A stretch of 64,000 nucleotides of DNA from Phytophthora quininea (Eukaryota > Oomycota > Peronosporomycetes > Peronosporales > Peronosporaceae): positions 1 to 64,000 of the forward strand of contig JAAVTG010001003.1 in NCBI GenBank assembly GCA_011947345.1, in the 5' to 3' direction. Position 1 is the first letter of the stretch. Every line of letters begins with the position of its first letter. The notes below the pieces were generated by a model. It was not told the DNA's origin. It worked only from the letters and a program-made list of their open reading frames with translations, and searched no databases. The position numbers and the translations under genes are program-made. This document shows positions 1 through 11,542 of this stretch, piece after piece.

Positions 1-1258
1 AACCGATGGCGCTTCGATATTGTTGAGTCGGTCGACGACGAGGGTCGCGAAGCATTCTGCGCTACGGTAAAGTCTGTAAGCAAACACGAAATTGACCCCA
101 ACGCGAACCAGGAAATCTGTCATGGTAAATATTTGTAGCGACTTCAACACGTTGTAGATGATTTCGGTGTACAGGGTTGGCAATCACGCTGGCATTTCGT
201 TCGAACCAGCCGGGGAAAACTTCCGTGTTAATTTTAAGTATGTCTCGATCCAGCTTAAAACTCGCTAAACAATATGAGACTGTCAGAATAGGATATCCAA
301 CAAGAACAAGAAAGTCGAATCTGCCAACAACGAAGGCGTTAAAAATGTATTCATAAAGTAGAGGGAAAAAGGTGGTAGATGATGTACATGATGTCGACAA
401 TAACTTGCTTTAATCCGTTTTGACTATTAGGAAGAAAAATCATCATCGCGCAGCAAAGCGCGTTCATTGCGACGATAATGGAAAATGAAGCAACAAGTAC
501 AATGGGAGACCCTGCCTCGAGGGTCTGGCTTAAAACACAGCTTCAATTGACAGATCCACAAACTTCATGACTGCACGCTGTATCAGAAAAAACAAAAAAC
601 ATCCACGTGTAAGTAGTTAAGAAAAGAAATACACGTTGCTCGGACGACGTACAGCAAATTGCAGCGCTAGGCTGTGGTCTTGGGTAAAATAGTTGACAAC
701 GGTAACGAATAGCCCATGATATCCTCGATTTCTTTCGTCATTCATGGTATCGATATGTAGACCAGCTTTCAAAGCATTGATAGTCGTGGTTATCGACGGG
801 TAAGTCGCTGGTTCGACAAAGTTTTGCCGGACAATGACCTTCACCAACACATTTACATACAGACTCGCCACAATCGAAAGCCCCACCACTGAGAACCAAA
901 CCATCGCATTGGGTGGATCGATTATGAGCCAAAACGTTCGATTATCAAAGTTTTCGGAATCCATGATCCAGTTCACCGTGTCATTAGGTCTCATTGCTAA
1001 AAGAATAAGCCAAACTGTCCACGTAAAACAAATCAACGTCATCACAACCAGTAGACATCTTACGATCGGCAATTCCGACATTGCCACTCTTCTTGAGACG
1101 TAAGGAAGATGCACAGGGCTGACTAAATTCGTGCTTGTTGCGCCCTCCCTTCTTCCTTGCGACATCAAATAACTTTTTGGGATTGCTGGAGCTTCGGTGG
1201 TCGGCCGGCTGCATCGAGTTTCCTGTGTTTGTGAATCCGTCAGTGCTGCTACACGCAA
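1..1258 (-). pseudogene. Broken copy of an oomycete multi-pass membrane/LRR-family gene, cut by the window edge
   Basis: Read on the minus strand, this matches the gene at 13964-16506 segment by segment. About 1100-617 gives a first membrane segment followed by PNDTVNWIMDSENFDNRTFW (compare PNDTVNRVMNTETFDYGSFW in the intact copy). About 560-400 gives an exon-2 equivalent with TLEAGSPIVL. About 340-1 gives an exon-3 equivalent with FDFLVLVGYP and NTEVFPGWFERNASVIANPV. The intron between the last two blocks keeps a GT donor near 400 and a CAG acceptor near 335. Frame breaks occur near 540 (a T-run just before the SQTLEAG segment) and near 145 (just after ANPV). No ATG is certain for the N-terminus. 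Known only as an oomycete-type membrane family; function not known. The LRR part would lie left of the window. Confidence 0.75.
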
Positions 1259-1386
1259 AGAGGAGCTTTCGCCTTCATTTTTACCAACTGTGGCGTTGGG
1301 AGCTGTGCAAAATTCAACGCCTCAAATACTATCATGTCGTAAAGGACAAATGACAGTACAGTCTTGCTTGTTAAATAATGCCCTCT

Positions 1387-4300
1387 CTAATTGTTGGGCG
1401 CAGCTTTCGTTTGGCCAGCAGTGGTTTTGCTGGAAACTTGAGCAGCGCCATCCTTCTTATCTTCAGTTTTGAAACTAGTAGCTTCACTATTCGCCAATTT
1501 GCTCGTGGCTACAGCAGACGTTTGCGACGATATTTGTGCTTGTCCCGCCGGTTCCTTCTTTACTGCCACAGGAACTGTAGACTGTGTTGGAATGCTAGTA
1601 GGCACAGAGTATCGCCTCACTGTGGAGCTTGGTAGCGTTGTCACCCTAGCAGACCCGGTGGCGGTAGGGGTGCTTGCAAGTTTCGTTGCAGTTGCGTGCA
1701 CTTGTTGCTGTCGATTTGCAGCAACTATCGCCGCCAATGTAGACGCCGGTGTTGCTGCTGCGGTTAGTAATGATGTCGCTGTTGGTGTTGACGCCTCCTT
1801 GGGACGTCGAGGCTTTACCACTTTTTCGACTCGCTTTTCACAAGTATCTCGCAGTATAACCTCATGCCCACCTACGACAACCGACTCCGTTACTGGTCGA
1901 TATTCCCAGTGTCTCATCGGGTCGAAGCCCCCAGTCGTAGTTGGACCCGATAGCAACGGATTTGTCGTTCTAACAGCATTTACCGTGCTAGCAAGCCTTG
2001 CGAGTGGGCTCGCGACCGGTCTGCCGACACTAGTTGACGGAATTGTGGGCTTCGCCCGAGGGAAGCGAACCCCAACGGCAACTTTGAAACATTTAACGGC
2101 GTTCCCGTTGAGCTAAGAGACAACCCCGCCCTGCTTAGCGCCGATAGTTGAAGAGCGGTCGGCCGGATCAAGCCCATGGCCGCAGCCATCATACTGAGGC
2201 TCGTAGTCGACGATAACGCCGGGTTTGCTTGAGATACCCCAAGAGTTGACGTCGTCGATGCTACCACAGAAGTTAGATTGTTTTTGTTGTAAGCACCAGG
2301 TACACCAGGGACGCTTGGCTTTGGAGCACTGGCCATCACGCGTGGCATTTCTTTCTGTACAATACGATAGGTTTTCAATCGTACCTGTCCATGCGAGTGG
2401 GGCAGAGCATTAGCCGAAGTGTTGCCCTTGTCCATGGCGTTCCAGCGGACCACAAAGCGTCGTCCTGAGTTGTCGACATCTAGATTCCCGCAGGAGTTTC
2501 CAGTTACCACATTTTCCTCTACGACCACATGACCGGCATGATAGAGTAACCTCAGACCGAAGCGTGTGTTACGTTGGATTTTGTTTCGGCGAAGCACCGC
2601 TCGCCCTCCGAGGACAGTGACACCAGAATGGCCATTGCCTTCGACAGTGTTCAGGGACATCACTAACGATCCGCAAACGAGCAATACACCGGAGCTCCCT
2701 GCGCCACGAATACGACAGTTTTGCAAGACGAGCATGGCTTCTGGAGTTGATTTTACAGGAACAGACGAAGATAGCGCGCCAACGTTAGCCGTAGTAGTAA
2801 TAGTAGCAGTAGCAGAGGTAGTACTACTTATCGATCCACTTGGCGTCGATGGCTTCGCAACTGTAGCTGCTGGCTTGACAGCGCTAGATGTAGGCGTTAA
2901 CCGTGTCGCCGTAGCTGAATTTGCAGCAGCAGCAGCAGTTTTCACTACAGTAGCACTCGAAACCGCAGTTTTCAATCCACTGACATCATTAGCGGCTGAA
3001 GTAGTGCTTAGTGGTGTTGGTACAGATGTGATGCTGCTTTGGCTTCGCCGTCTTTTCTCTTCTTTTCTCCACGGCCCCATACGCACACACAAGCGTTCCC
3101 TAAGCCATTGCCATCCATCTCGCAATACTCCATCCGGAGACGTCCATCTCCCACAACGGTAAGAAGATGTTGCCAATTGCCAAGCGCTTGTTCCTCTTTC
3201 CGTACAGAACGTTTTCTTTTAGTTTCCTTCTTTGTATCTGTCCCCGAGGACCGATCAGTTGAGCCACTCGTTCGTGTGAAATGGAAGCCGCAAATGATAC
3301 CACCCCGAGCACTCCAACGGATCTGCGCACGACTGGAATGCATTTGTAACTCTACATGAGAATCTGGAACAGCTAGCAACCTCACAGGCTTTGAAATCTT
3401 CAGAGTCTTCTTCAGTTGATAGACCCCAGCGCCGAACAGTAACGTGTCGCCTCGCGCCACACGGTCCAACACTTTAGCTAGTGAGGTCGATGATCCTGCA
3501 TCAAAGTCACTAGCGCTTATTTTTACAAAGAGTGACGGGTTCTGGGCCGCACTGTGCCAACTGTGACAGACCATCTGAGCTCGATAGCGCTCTGGATATG
3601 GTGTTAACATCGCTAGCACTCGCAATAATGCCGCTACTGGCAAACCGCCGAACCCCTTTGTACGAGCAATTTTCAGCTGCTCATTGGATATCCACACGGC
3701 GGGACGATCCCACGTGGCTTCGCGTGTGTCGGCATTGAAGTAAAATGGTTTCCCAGTGTTAGCGCACTTCATAACAGACCAGGCTGCCCCAGTTAACAAA
3801 CGTTTCCGTCTCTCAAATAATACATGAGCGCGCTCACGTCGATACAGATCGGTGTAGTGATCATCAGAACTAGCGGAGTCATTACCTTCCATTCGACCGA
3901 CCACAAGCTCACCTTCTGCGACCAAACGATCTTCTTCTTCTTGTTTTTCAACCTCGACTCGCTCGATATCTTCGAGTAGCGTTGGCGCACCTAGGTCTGC
4001 ACCAACTCCGGCAAGAGCTGCAGCCTGTTGTGCTGGTGTATACGCATATAGAGGGTCTACATCCCCACGGAAGTGTAATGCATATCGATCTACTGGATTG
4101 AGCGAGTCCTCAAAGCCTTGTAAAGAGGAGACAGATGCTTTCCAAGCCTGCAGCTTCTGCTCCTCAGCTGCATCTCGTGCCTTTTCGCGGATCTTGTCGC
4201 TGTGTTTATGATCCTGATCGTGGGTATCCAAATGCTTCACACGCTTCGAGGATTTCTTACGATCTTTCGACAGGCGACGTGGTCGCTTTCGACTTGATTT

Positions 4301-7300
4301 GCCAGCCTCATGACTATCGTCCTCTACCTCATTTTCAGAATCGGAAGAGTTTTGTGTACTATCAGGAGCATTAATGCGTTCGTCTTCCGCTGTATCTTCG
4401 TCAGCAAAGTTGTCGTCGTCCTCTTTATCACTCGTAGCGGTGCTGACCGATACAGAGGATGGTGTGGAAGGTTTGGAAGTGAGTCCACCACCCATTTTAG
4501 TGTTCTCTGCATTGTTGTTACCTCCATCCTCATCGAATTCGTTTTGTTCCTGCAAGAATTCCGCTCGCGCTCCTTTCATGGCGACGACATCGTCTTCGTC
4601 TTCCAGCTGTGCCATCGCATTCTCCACAGTATCAAGTGTCACTTCTCCATCGTTACTATCATCAGTTTGGTTACCGCTATCGTCATCTTCAACTTCGGAT
4701 TCCTCGGAATCAACCGCGTCCAGGTCTCCAACACCCGAACTGCCTGTCATCAGCTCCCGTAAACTTGCTTTAGAAAAGAAATCTGTCGTAAACTGGCCCT
4801 CCGACATGACGAGGAAGTCCAAATGCCGCTTCTGCTGAGCCTTTCGTAGAATGTTTTCCTCTACTGTATGTTCGCTAACAAGACGGTAAATGTGGACATC
4901 CCGCGTTTGTCCTATCCGATGCGCCCGATCTTGAGCCTGCGCATCCATCGCAGGATTCCAATCAGAGTCGTAGAAGATAACAGAGTCAGCTCCAGTCAGG
5001 TTAATGCCTAGGCCGCCGCTCCGCGTGCTAAGAATGAAGCAGAAAATCTTTTCGTCTCGGTTAAATCGTTCCATCAGCATTTGTCGCTTGTCCACCTTTG
5101 TCGCGCCATCCAAACGGAAATATGTATGGCCGTGTAGGTTCAGGAATGCCTCGAGGATATTCAACATGGAGCTCATCTGTGTAAAGATTAGACATCTGTG
5201 GCCTCCTCGTTTTAGCTTGCGCAGAAGCACAGCCAATTGCTGCAGCTTTCCGCAGTCAAACTGCACCAACGCCTTGTCGGGGAAAAATAGTTGTGTACGT
5301 TTAAACGATTCGTAGTACGGAGACAACACTCGCTCCGCAATTGGACGTGCTTGAGTGCGTTCTTGATACTCAGCTTGCACCTTACGGGACAAAATAAAGT
5401 TACGTTTGTCATATGCAAAGCCACCGCCTCCATAGAGAACTCGAGCGGGTCTAGCGCGAGCCTTCGGCACATAGCAAATTGCCTTATTAACCACGAATTG
5501 CAACGATGCTATTCGTTCTTCGGGATCTCGCACCATGGCCTGCAATGCCTCTGAGGGCTGTCGATTATCAAATCGATGCCTATGCACTTCCATCGCTGGT
5601 GAGATAAAGGTAGGCATCGCACAAGCTCGAATTAAGTCAGCACCATACAGAGGCTCATCTAAATAGAGCGCAACACGAAGTTCCTGCAGTTCGGCAACGC
5701 TCGTCCGCTTATTCTCCCAATATCGTCGACGCTTAGCAGCAAGCTCCACGATCCTTTTCACGAGATCTTTGTTACTTCTGTATGCCGGCGGGACCACAGC
5801 ACTTGACTGAGTAGGTAGGGAGTACTTACATCATAGAAAAACAGTTGTCTTCGTCGTTTCGACGTAAACTTGTCGTTAGCCTGCAACTCTAAGCCAGGTA
5901 AATTACTTTCCATCCAACAAGCGACACGAGGTCGAATGTTAATGATCTCGTCAACCAGATACCCACAGCGAGATGGGATATGCATGTCAAGACTAGACAT
6001 ATCCAATGGGGAAGAGATTGGTCGGGGTTCAAACAAATCCGGATGGTTACATACCTTCCGCAGTTGCATGAGCACATTCATCATGCTCATAAAGTTGGCC
6101 CCTCGACCTTTGCCACGACCAAACATGGCTCGGCGGGTGCTACTTCGTGATATAAAATCTTCATACAGAAATCGCTGTCGTTTGGATAGCTGGCACGAGA
6201 TCACGTGCTCGAACTTGCCAGGTAATTGCTTAGCGACATCTTTCTTTAACCGACGTAAAACAAACGGGCGGATAATACCATGCAGTTGAGTCACTAAATC
6301 CTTCCCACCAGTTGAGGGAACAGTCCCATCCGCTTGTGACTGAGCTGGATCGCTGCCATTTTCTACCATCAAAGCCAACGGATTTTGAAACCAATACGTA
6401 AATTCTTTTCGTGAGGCAAACACATGTGGCATCAAGAAGTGCATGAGAGCCCAAAGCTCTAGCAAGTTGTTCTGGAGGGGCGTGCCAGTCAGCAGAAGCC
6501 GCCGCTGAGAGCTAAACGTCAGCAGCGTCTGCCATCGTAAGCTTTTCCAGTTTTTAATGTTGTGAGCTTCGTCTAGAATGAGATAATACCACTTCTTCCG
6601 TTTAAAGCAATGTGCGTCTTGAACCACGAGCTGGTAGCTGGTGATACAAACCTGGAAGGCATTTTGTTTGGACCAGCCCTGTCGAAGTTCTTTGCGCCGT
6701 TTCGCTGACCCATAGTAGGTCAACACTTTGAATGCTGGACACCACCGCTTAAACTCCATCTCCCAATTAACCAAACAACTCGTAGGGACGACGATTAGAT
6801 GCGGCCCCCACAGTCCTTGCACACAAGCCAGATGCGCTAGAAGAGAAATGGTCTGAATCGTCTTACCGAGGCCCATCTCGTCCGCGAGAATGCCGTTGAT
6901 ACGTCTTTCACACATGCTGATAAGCCAATTCACGCCAGCTTGCTGGTACTCTCTCAGATCTAAGCGCGACGTAAGTAGATATGGCCGTTTATATCCTCCT
7001 CTTCTGGCAGATATTTCGTCCCCTGGTGGCCTTTGAGAATCTGCTACCACTAGTTCTTTTGTCTCGGCATCTTCAGTTAAATGAGGTTGGGTTTTATGAG
7101 TGCCCACAGCATCTGGATTCTCGTTTGTTGACGATGGACTGCTATCATCGTCTTCGGCGTCTTCATCACCTAACGCTGTAGCATACCGTGCACGGAGCTC
7201 CTCAATCGACATCTCGCCTTCTTCTTCGAGTTGCCTAATCTCTTCCGCTGCTTTAGAAGGCGACACTTCGCCCTCCTGCCGTTCTTCTTCTTCGATTGTG

Positions 7301-8527
7301 GTCTCATCATCTGCCTCCTCTAATTCTTCACGTTTTGTTAGCACGAAATCTTCATCACCGTCATGATCTGGGACGACCTCTTCCTCTCCAATCTCACTTT
7401 TGCATCGGAAGACTCCTCCTCATCGTTTTCTTCTTCAAATGCCGCTGCATACCGAGCACGTAGTTCCTCAATCGACAGTTCACTTTCTTCCTGGAGCGTC
7501 GCAATCTCCTTAGCTGCTTGTCTCTTTAAAACTGGGCCATTTTGCCTCTCCTCGGCTGCAATGGTTGTCTCGTCATCCTGTTCTTCCTCTGTCATCTCAA
7601 AATCATCATCATCTTCACTAATATTACTATCTCCTTCTTCCGCCGTCTGTTCCATCTGCTCCATTGCAGCGTATCGATCTCTCAGCTCCTCCACCGTCAT
7701 CTCTCCTTCCTCCTTCAGTAACGCCATTTCCTCATCCACTTCCTCTCGCGTCGTTCTCTTTTCGTCTTCTGCAATGGTCGTCTCGTCATCCACCTCCATC
7801 TCCTCCACTTCAAAGTCCGAATCAGCATCCTGTTCCCTACTGTCCTCAATCTCTTCCGTTTGTATCTGATCTTCTTGGAAACTTGCAGCTAAAGCATTGG
7901 AGTACTTCGCCGTCTGCTCTACGAGCTGCTTCAAGTGCTTTTGCATGTGTTTCTGCCGTAAATCATCCGCCTCTAGCTTGACCTTAAAGGCGATGATCTT
8001 GTCGATCTTGGTCCAGAACTTCTTGACTTCTCTGCCCACTCGGGCGGCCGCTCTACGTCTCTGTACTTCCTCGCTCTTCTTCTGTCTAGCTAGTCGTGCC
8101 TCCTGTCGGTCCAGATGGGACACCAAGGTCTGCGCCAGCATCTTGGCGTTGCGTAGGCGCCACTTGCGCTCCTGCGAGAAGTCGGCGGCCATCCACTCCA
8201 TCTCCTGGAGCAGGAAGTCTCGGTGTGTGCGGTCCACGCGGCGCCCGGATGGGTCGAAACCGGGCTCGGTCTCTCGGATGAGAGGCTTCCCCAGCGTCAG
8301 GGTCTCCAGCTGGGTCTCCAGAGCTTGTTTTCGCTCCATTAGAGCGCCCTCCAGCGCCTGCAGCTCACTCTGGGCCGTCGTTAGACGCTCATTCTGGCTC
8401 GAAGAAGCGTCTTCCGCGGCGTTTTCAGGCGGAGGCGTCTGCGACGGGTCGTTTCTTGAGATCGCGAGGCCTCTTGGCGGCGGGCCGAGGCTCGGCGCCG
8501 CGCCAGCTTCAGTCGCGCGTTGGCCAT
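1387..8527 (-). CDS. SWR1: SWR1/SRCAP-type Snf2 chromatin-remodelling ATPase with C-terminal WW, F-box and beta-helix extension
   Basis: Likely ATPase of the complex that places histone H2A.Z, acting in the nucleus. Order on the minus strand: coiled coil and HSA region (about 8400-7950, with QEMEWMAADFSQERKWR); acidic linker with three DDETTI...IEELR.RY modules (7800-7170); Snf2 N-lobe with Walker A DEMGLGKT (about 6880) and DEAH box LDEAHNIKN (about 6570); C-lobe with LDGATKVDK and SGGLGINLTGAD, DRAHRIGQ (5200-4900); SWR1-like PLYAYTPAQQ block (4040); WW domain (about 3770-3690); F-box (about 3650-3540); beta-helix region (3480-2400); low-complexity tail. Probable introns: 7397-7318; from 5829 (GTAAGT); 3086 to about 3034 (GTGCGT); 1983-1913 (GTAAAT). 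ATG at 8527 reads into the HSA frame only after an unresolved frame change between 8527 and 8381. Catalytic motifs are intact, so the gene is probably functional. Confidence 0.9.
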
Positions 8528-8596
8528 GGCCGGATCGGGCGGCGGCAACGAGTTCGGAATCACAAAATGTTGGTGGGGGCCACCAAGTGCGACGGG

Positions 8597-8626
8597 ATTG
8601 GTCGGAAATAAGAACATTATGATTGG
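8597..8626 (-). promoter_or_regulatory. Two CCAAT boxes upstream of the SWR1-like gene
   Basis: On the minus strand CCAAT occurs at 8626-8622 and 8601-8597, about 70-100 bp before the ATG at 8527. The gap to the plus-strand CRN-like fragment starting near 8650 is very short, so the promoter may be shared or may overlap that fragment. This is motif reading only. Confidence 0.3.
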
Positions 8627-8649
8627 CTAAATATACTTTAACTTGAAAA

Positions 8650-9119
8650 TTGTATGGTCAAAGTGAAAATGACAGCGATGGAGCTGAACATGAGAGATAT
8701 GAAGGTGCTGTCGTGTCATACGTTCCGGACGGCGGATTAGCGGCCCTGGAGGTGGAAGAGAGTAAGAAAATTGGGCAGTTAACGCAGATGATCCATACGC
8801 GCTTTCAGTTTGACGACACTCCCGACAACTTGACGTTCTACGTCGCCAAGCGGACCGATGGCCGTTGGCTTTCGGCGGAGGACAACGAAGTTCAAAACTT
8901 GCGGCCTGGAGAAACAGTACTGAAAGATATTTGGGATATTGCTACCCGAGCAAACAAAATGGATCGGCTTTATATGCTTCATTTGGGTTCCCAACGGAGA
9001 GGGATGGAGAAGACAACGAGCTCCACGCCTTGATAGTCGAAAAGACTGCAAAATTAACGAGACGGCCCGTCCTGAAGAAGAGGACGCTGTGGACTGTGGA
9101 GAAGATATTGTGCCGTTAG
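8650..9119 (+). pseudogene. CRN: Crinkler (CRN)-type effector N-terminal fragment
   Basis: The reading frame from 8650 contains the ubiquitin-like CRN header pattern: a stretch ending in NLTFYVAKRTDGRWLSAED, comparable to the LQLFLAK...WL signature of CRN proteins, followed by a short linker. A frame change near 9005 leads into EDNELHALIVEKTAK, the position normally held by the HVLVVVP motif that closes the CRN N-terminus; here that motif is degenerate. No in-frame ATG precedes the header, so the 5' end is missing or altered. The following frame to 9361 is open but I do not recognise it. CRN proteins are oomycete effectors that enter host cells; this copy looks inactive. Confidence 0.6.
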
Positions 9120-9568
9120 AGTTTGCCTTGTGTAGAGGTTCATCTAGTTGGGTCAAGTGGCTCAAGAAATGGCGTGGTCAAGTTGAATGTTATCGACTGG
9201 ACTATGATGATAGGGTCCTTCTTTCATTAGTGCTATTGAACGAGACACTTGCCGAGTTCTCAAGAGACTGCAAACAAATTCCGATACACAAGGCTGACTG
9301 CGAATTTGCAGGAAATTTTGTCTCGCCATGGCTGCTCCCTACCAATGTGAAGCTGATTTAGCCAAGAGCGCACGAAGTTTACTCTCTGAATATCTACTCG
9401 AAGACAATGGCACTATCATTGGATGTTTATCGTGATGGAGCACCTTTCCTCGGTAACGCTTACGGATTAAAAACTGTCGCTATTTGTCCACGGAGATCTC
9501 TGCGAAGGAAACGTGATGAGGTACCTCGCGAAGAAACATTATCTATTACGCTGTAAAATTTTAATCAG

Positions 9569-9656
9569 TCATAAGCGACGGACGCACGCGTCGATGTTTA
9601 CTTTAAACGCGAAGCTCATAGCCCTTTTAAAGTAAACGTCGCGGGTATGCTTATGA
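9569..9656. repeat. Imperfect fold-back (inverted repeat)
   Basis: Outer arms TCATAAGC (9569-9576) and GCTTATGA (9649-9656) and inner arms GTTTACTTTAAA (9596-9607) and TTTAAAGTAAAC (9626-9637) are reverse complements, with an 18-nt loop. Between inner and outer arms a CGCG block also pairs imperfectly. It could be a small MITE-like fold-back or a transcript hairpin between the CRN fragment and the minus-strand membrane pseudogene. Confidence 0.55.
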
Positions 9657-9710
9657 TATTGATATTGTCAAGACTGCAAATTTTTCTTAAAAATGTTGCT
9701 ACTACTTTTA

Positions 9711-11040
9711 TCAGACACGTATTCTTGGGATGCTTTTGCTTTGGATGTTTTCGATCTCTATGGCTTGTGGGACAAGAGATCTCTTAGGAGTGTTGTTGAC
9801 CGTAAGTTTTCGAATACTGTTTCCATCGCCACCGAGAGGTCGATCGAACACGCTAATCATGCCTGGACAAGGTCTTTCGGTACATGGCGTCACGTTCTTG
9901 TTCGAAATCACACCACAGATAACCAAAGACTGTTCTGGAATGGCAATCCACTGAATTTTAGAGTGAACGAGGTATTCTGTGCGTCTTCCTTAACAGCTCG
10001 TAAAACTCCAAACCCTTTCAACGAACTCGGTTTGTAAGAAAGCTGACCGCCTTTATACTCATATCCATTCAGGGAAATCAACTTTGTTCGTATTCCCAGC
10101 GTCGTATCAACGGAACACTCAGTCAAGAAGATCGACAAAGTACCAAATTTCCACCGTACGAAAGCGACCGCTCCAAAAGTTCGAGTAGTAATGATAACAA
10201 AGACACAACCTAAAGCGAGAATGGTATGTCCAATCAAGCTCATCATATAATACGAGATCGCTTTCGCTGCTAGTCCGGTATCACGTAGACGAGATCGATT
10301 CAAACCTGTGAGGTAATATTGTATCTGCATGGCCGTAATGAGTTCCCCAACCAACCCCGTCTCGTAATTAAACAGCAATCTTTTGATACAAACTTTCAAT
10401 TTAGACTAAATTATTTAGTGCCCAACCAGGTCATCACTTCCACCATTTCGAACAGAATCGACAGGATACCTGCTAGGTTATAACCCAGAGAAACACACTG
10501 AATTCGTCCGATGAATCCTTCTTGAGTGAGCAATAAGAAAATATCACTCATAAGACCTTGATCCACTCGTAATAATAAAAGTGCGAGTCGCTGGTAATTC
10601 TTCGCTTCGTGAGCTGTTAGCCGCAAACTTTCCTGGACAAAAATGACTGCGTGTTTAAGCTGCACACGCTCGTTCATCTGGCTGCAATCTCTCGCACAGC
10701 GTGTACAGGAGAAATAACTTCGTCGTAAAATACAGAGTCGAACCAGGATCAAGAACGCTCCACCGAAGCCAAACCAGTACGATTTGCGATACCCAATAGC
10801 TCCCGGGTCCATCGCTAAAGCTGGTCCACTGAGGTCAATTGTTCCTACGGCAGTCACCACTTCGTACGCGATTTTATCAATTGAACAAAACGTCCCCTTC
10901 CCTTCCGCGTAGAACGAATAGTATCCGATACTTCCATGGTAGAAATAATTATCGAAAGGATAGCTATGACCATCGCACCATTCGGGATCACTATCGTGCG
11001 GCTTGACGGAATTATTCCCTACAAAATAATTGCCATGTAC
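9711..11040 (-). pseudogene. Degraded oomycete-type multi-pass membrane protein
   Basis: Minus-strand frames from about 11040 to 10411 and from 10399 to 9908 give successive hydrophobic segments, such as SYWFGFGGAFLILVRLCIL and AISYYMMSLIGHTILALGCV, separated by a Cys-rich loop (CTRCARDC) and by QESLRLTAHEAKNYQRLALL. The frame closes with a stop at 10411 and resumes at 10399, and again breaks near 9926. The pattern resembles a large oomycete-restricted family of polytopic membrane proteins of unknown role; I do not assign a function. A short frame to 9711 may be its C-terminus. The 5' end is uncertain. Confidence 0.5.
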
Positions 11041-11542
11041 GTGAACCAGTAATTACCGTGGCATCCTGAAGCAGCCACACCTGTTGGCACTTGGTTTCTC
11101 CGTCTAGTTGCAAGCCATCGTCCTTAGTTCTAGCTGCATTGTATCCGCTCATTCACTCAAGTTGCGAGCTTTTCAAGGCCACTTTGATCCGCAGAAGACC
11201 ATTGCTGAATTCAATCCTTGTCAACAACAATCTCTTTATCACGATAACTTCTTCGGCAATTCTTAAAAGTACAGCAATTTGGGAGCGAATAATATTCTTG
11301 AACATCCTTGCCAGTACGTTCGGGCGAACTTGACGACATATCAACAAGTCTTGCAGTAATGCATACTGTAGATAGTAGTTGTTCCCAAGCCAACGGCCAA
11401 GGTGGCCCTGACTTCGACAACTTGGTTAGAGAGCGCAAGAAACCTTAGACACAAAATATTCATTGAAATTTCTGAGTCTGAGTAAGTAAAACAAAAGTAC
11501 AAAAACAGTTCACATTCTCGAATTCTATCTAGAGAGGAAGCG
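11041..11542. other. No recognisable feature
   Basis: Only short overlapping open frames are present and none resembles a known family. This stretch lies between the divergently arranged membrane pseudogene and the CRN locus, so it may hold promoter sequence for the CRN gene. Confidence 0.5.

Noticed and set aside
1913..1983. 14-nt micro-intron GTAAATGCTGTTAG at the same donor
   Set aside because: It restores the frame but is implausibly short; a 71-nt intron from the same donor also restores the frame and has a normal size.
1469..2116. Plus-strand frame of 215 codons, Val/Ala/Thr-rich
   Set aside because: Antisense of the low-complexity C-terminal tail of the SWR1-like gene.
4374..4838. 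Ser-rich plus-strand open frame of 154 codons
   Set aside because: It is the antisense of the acidic region of the SWR1-like gene; Glu/Asp codons read as Ser-rich on the opposite strand.
7363..7869. Ser-rich plus-strand open frame of 168 codons
   Set aside because: Antisense shadow of the acidic DDETTI modules.
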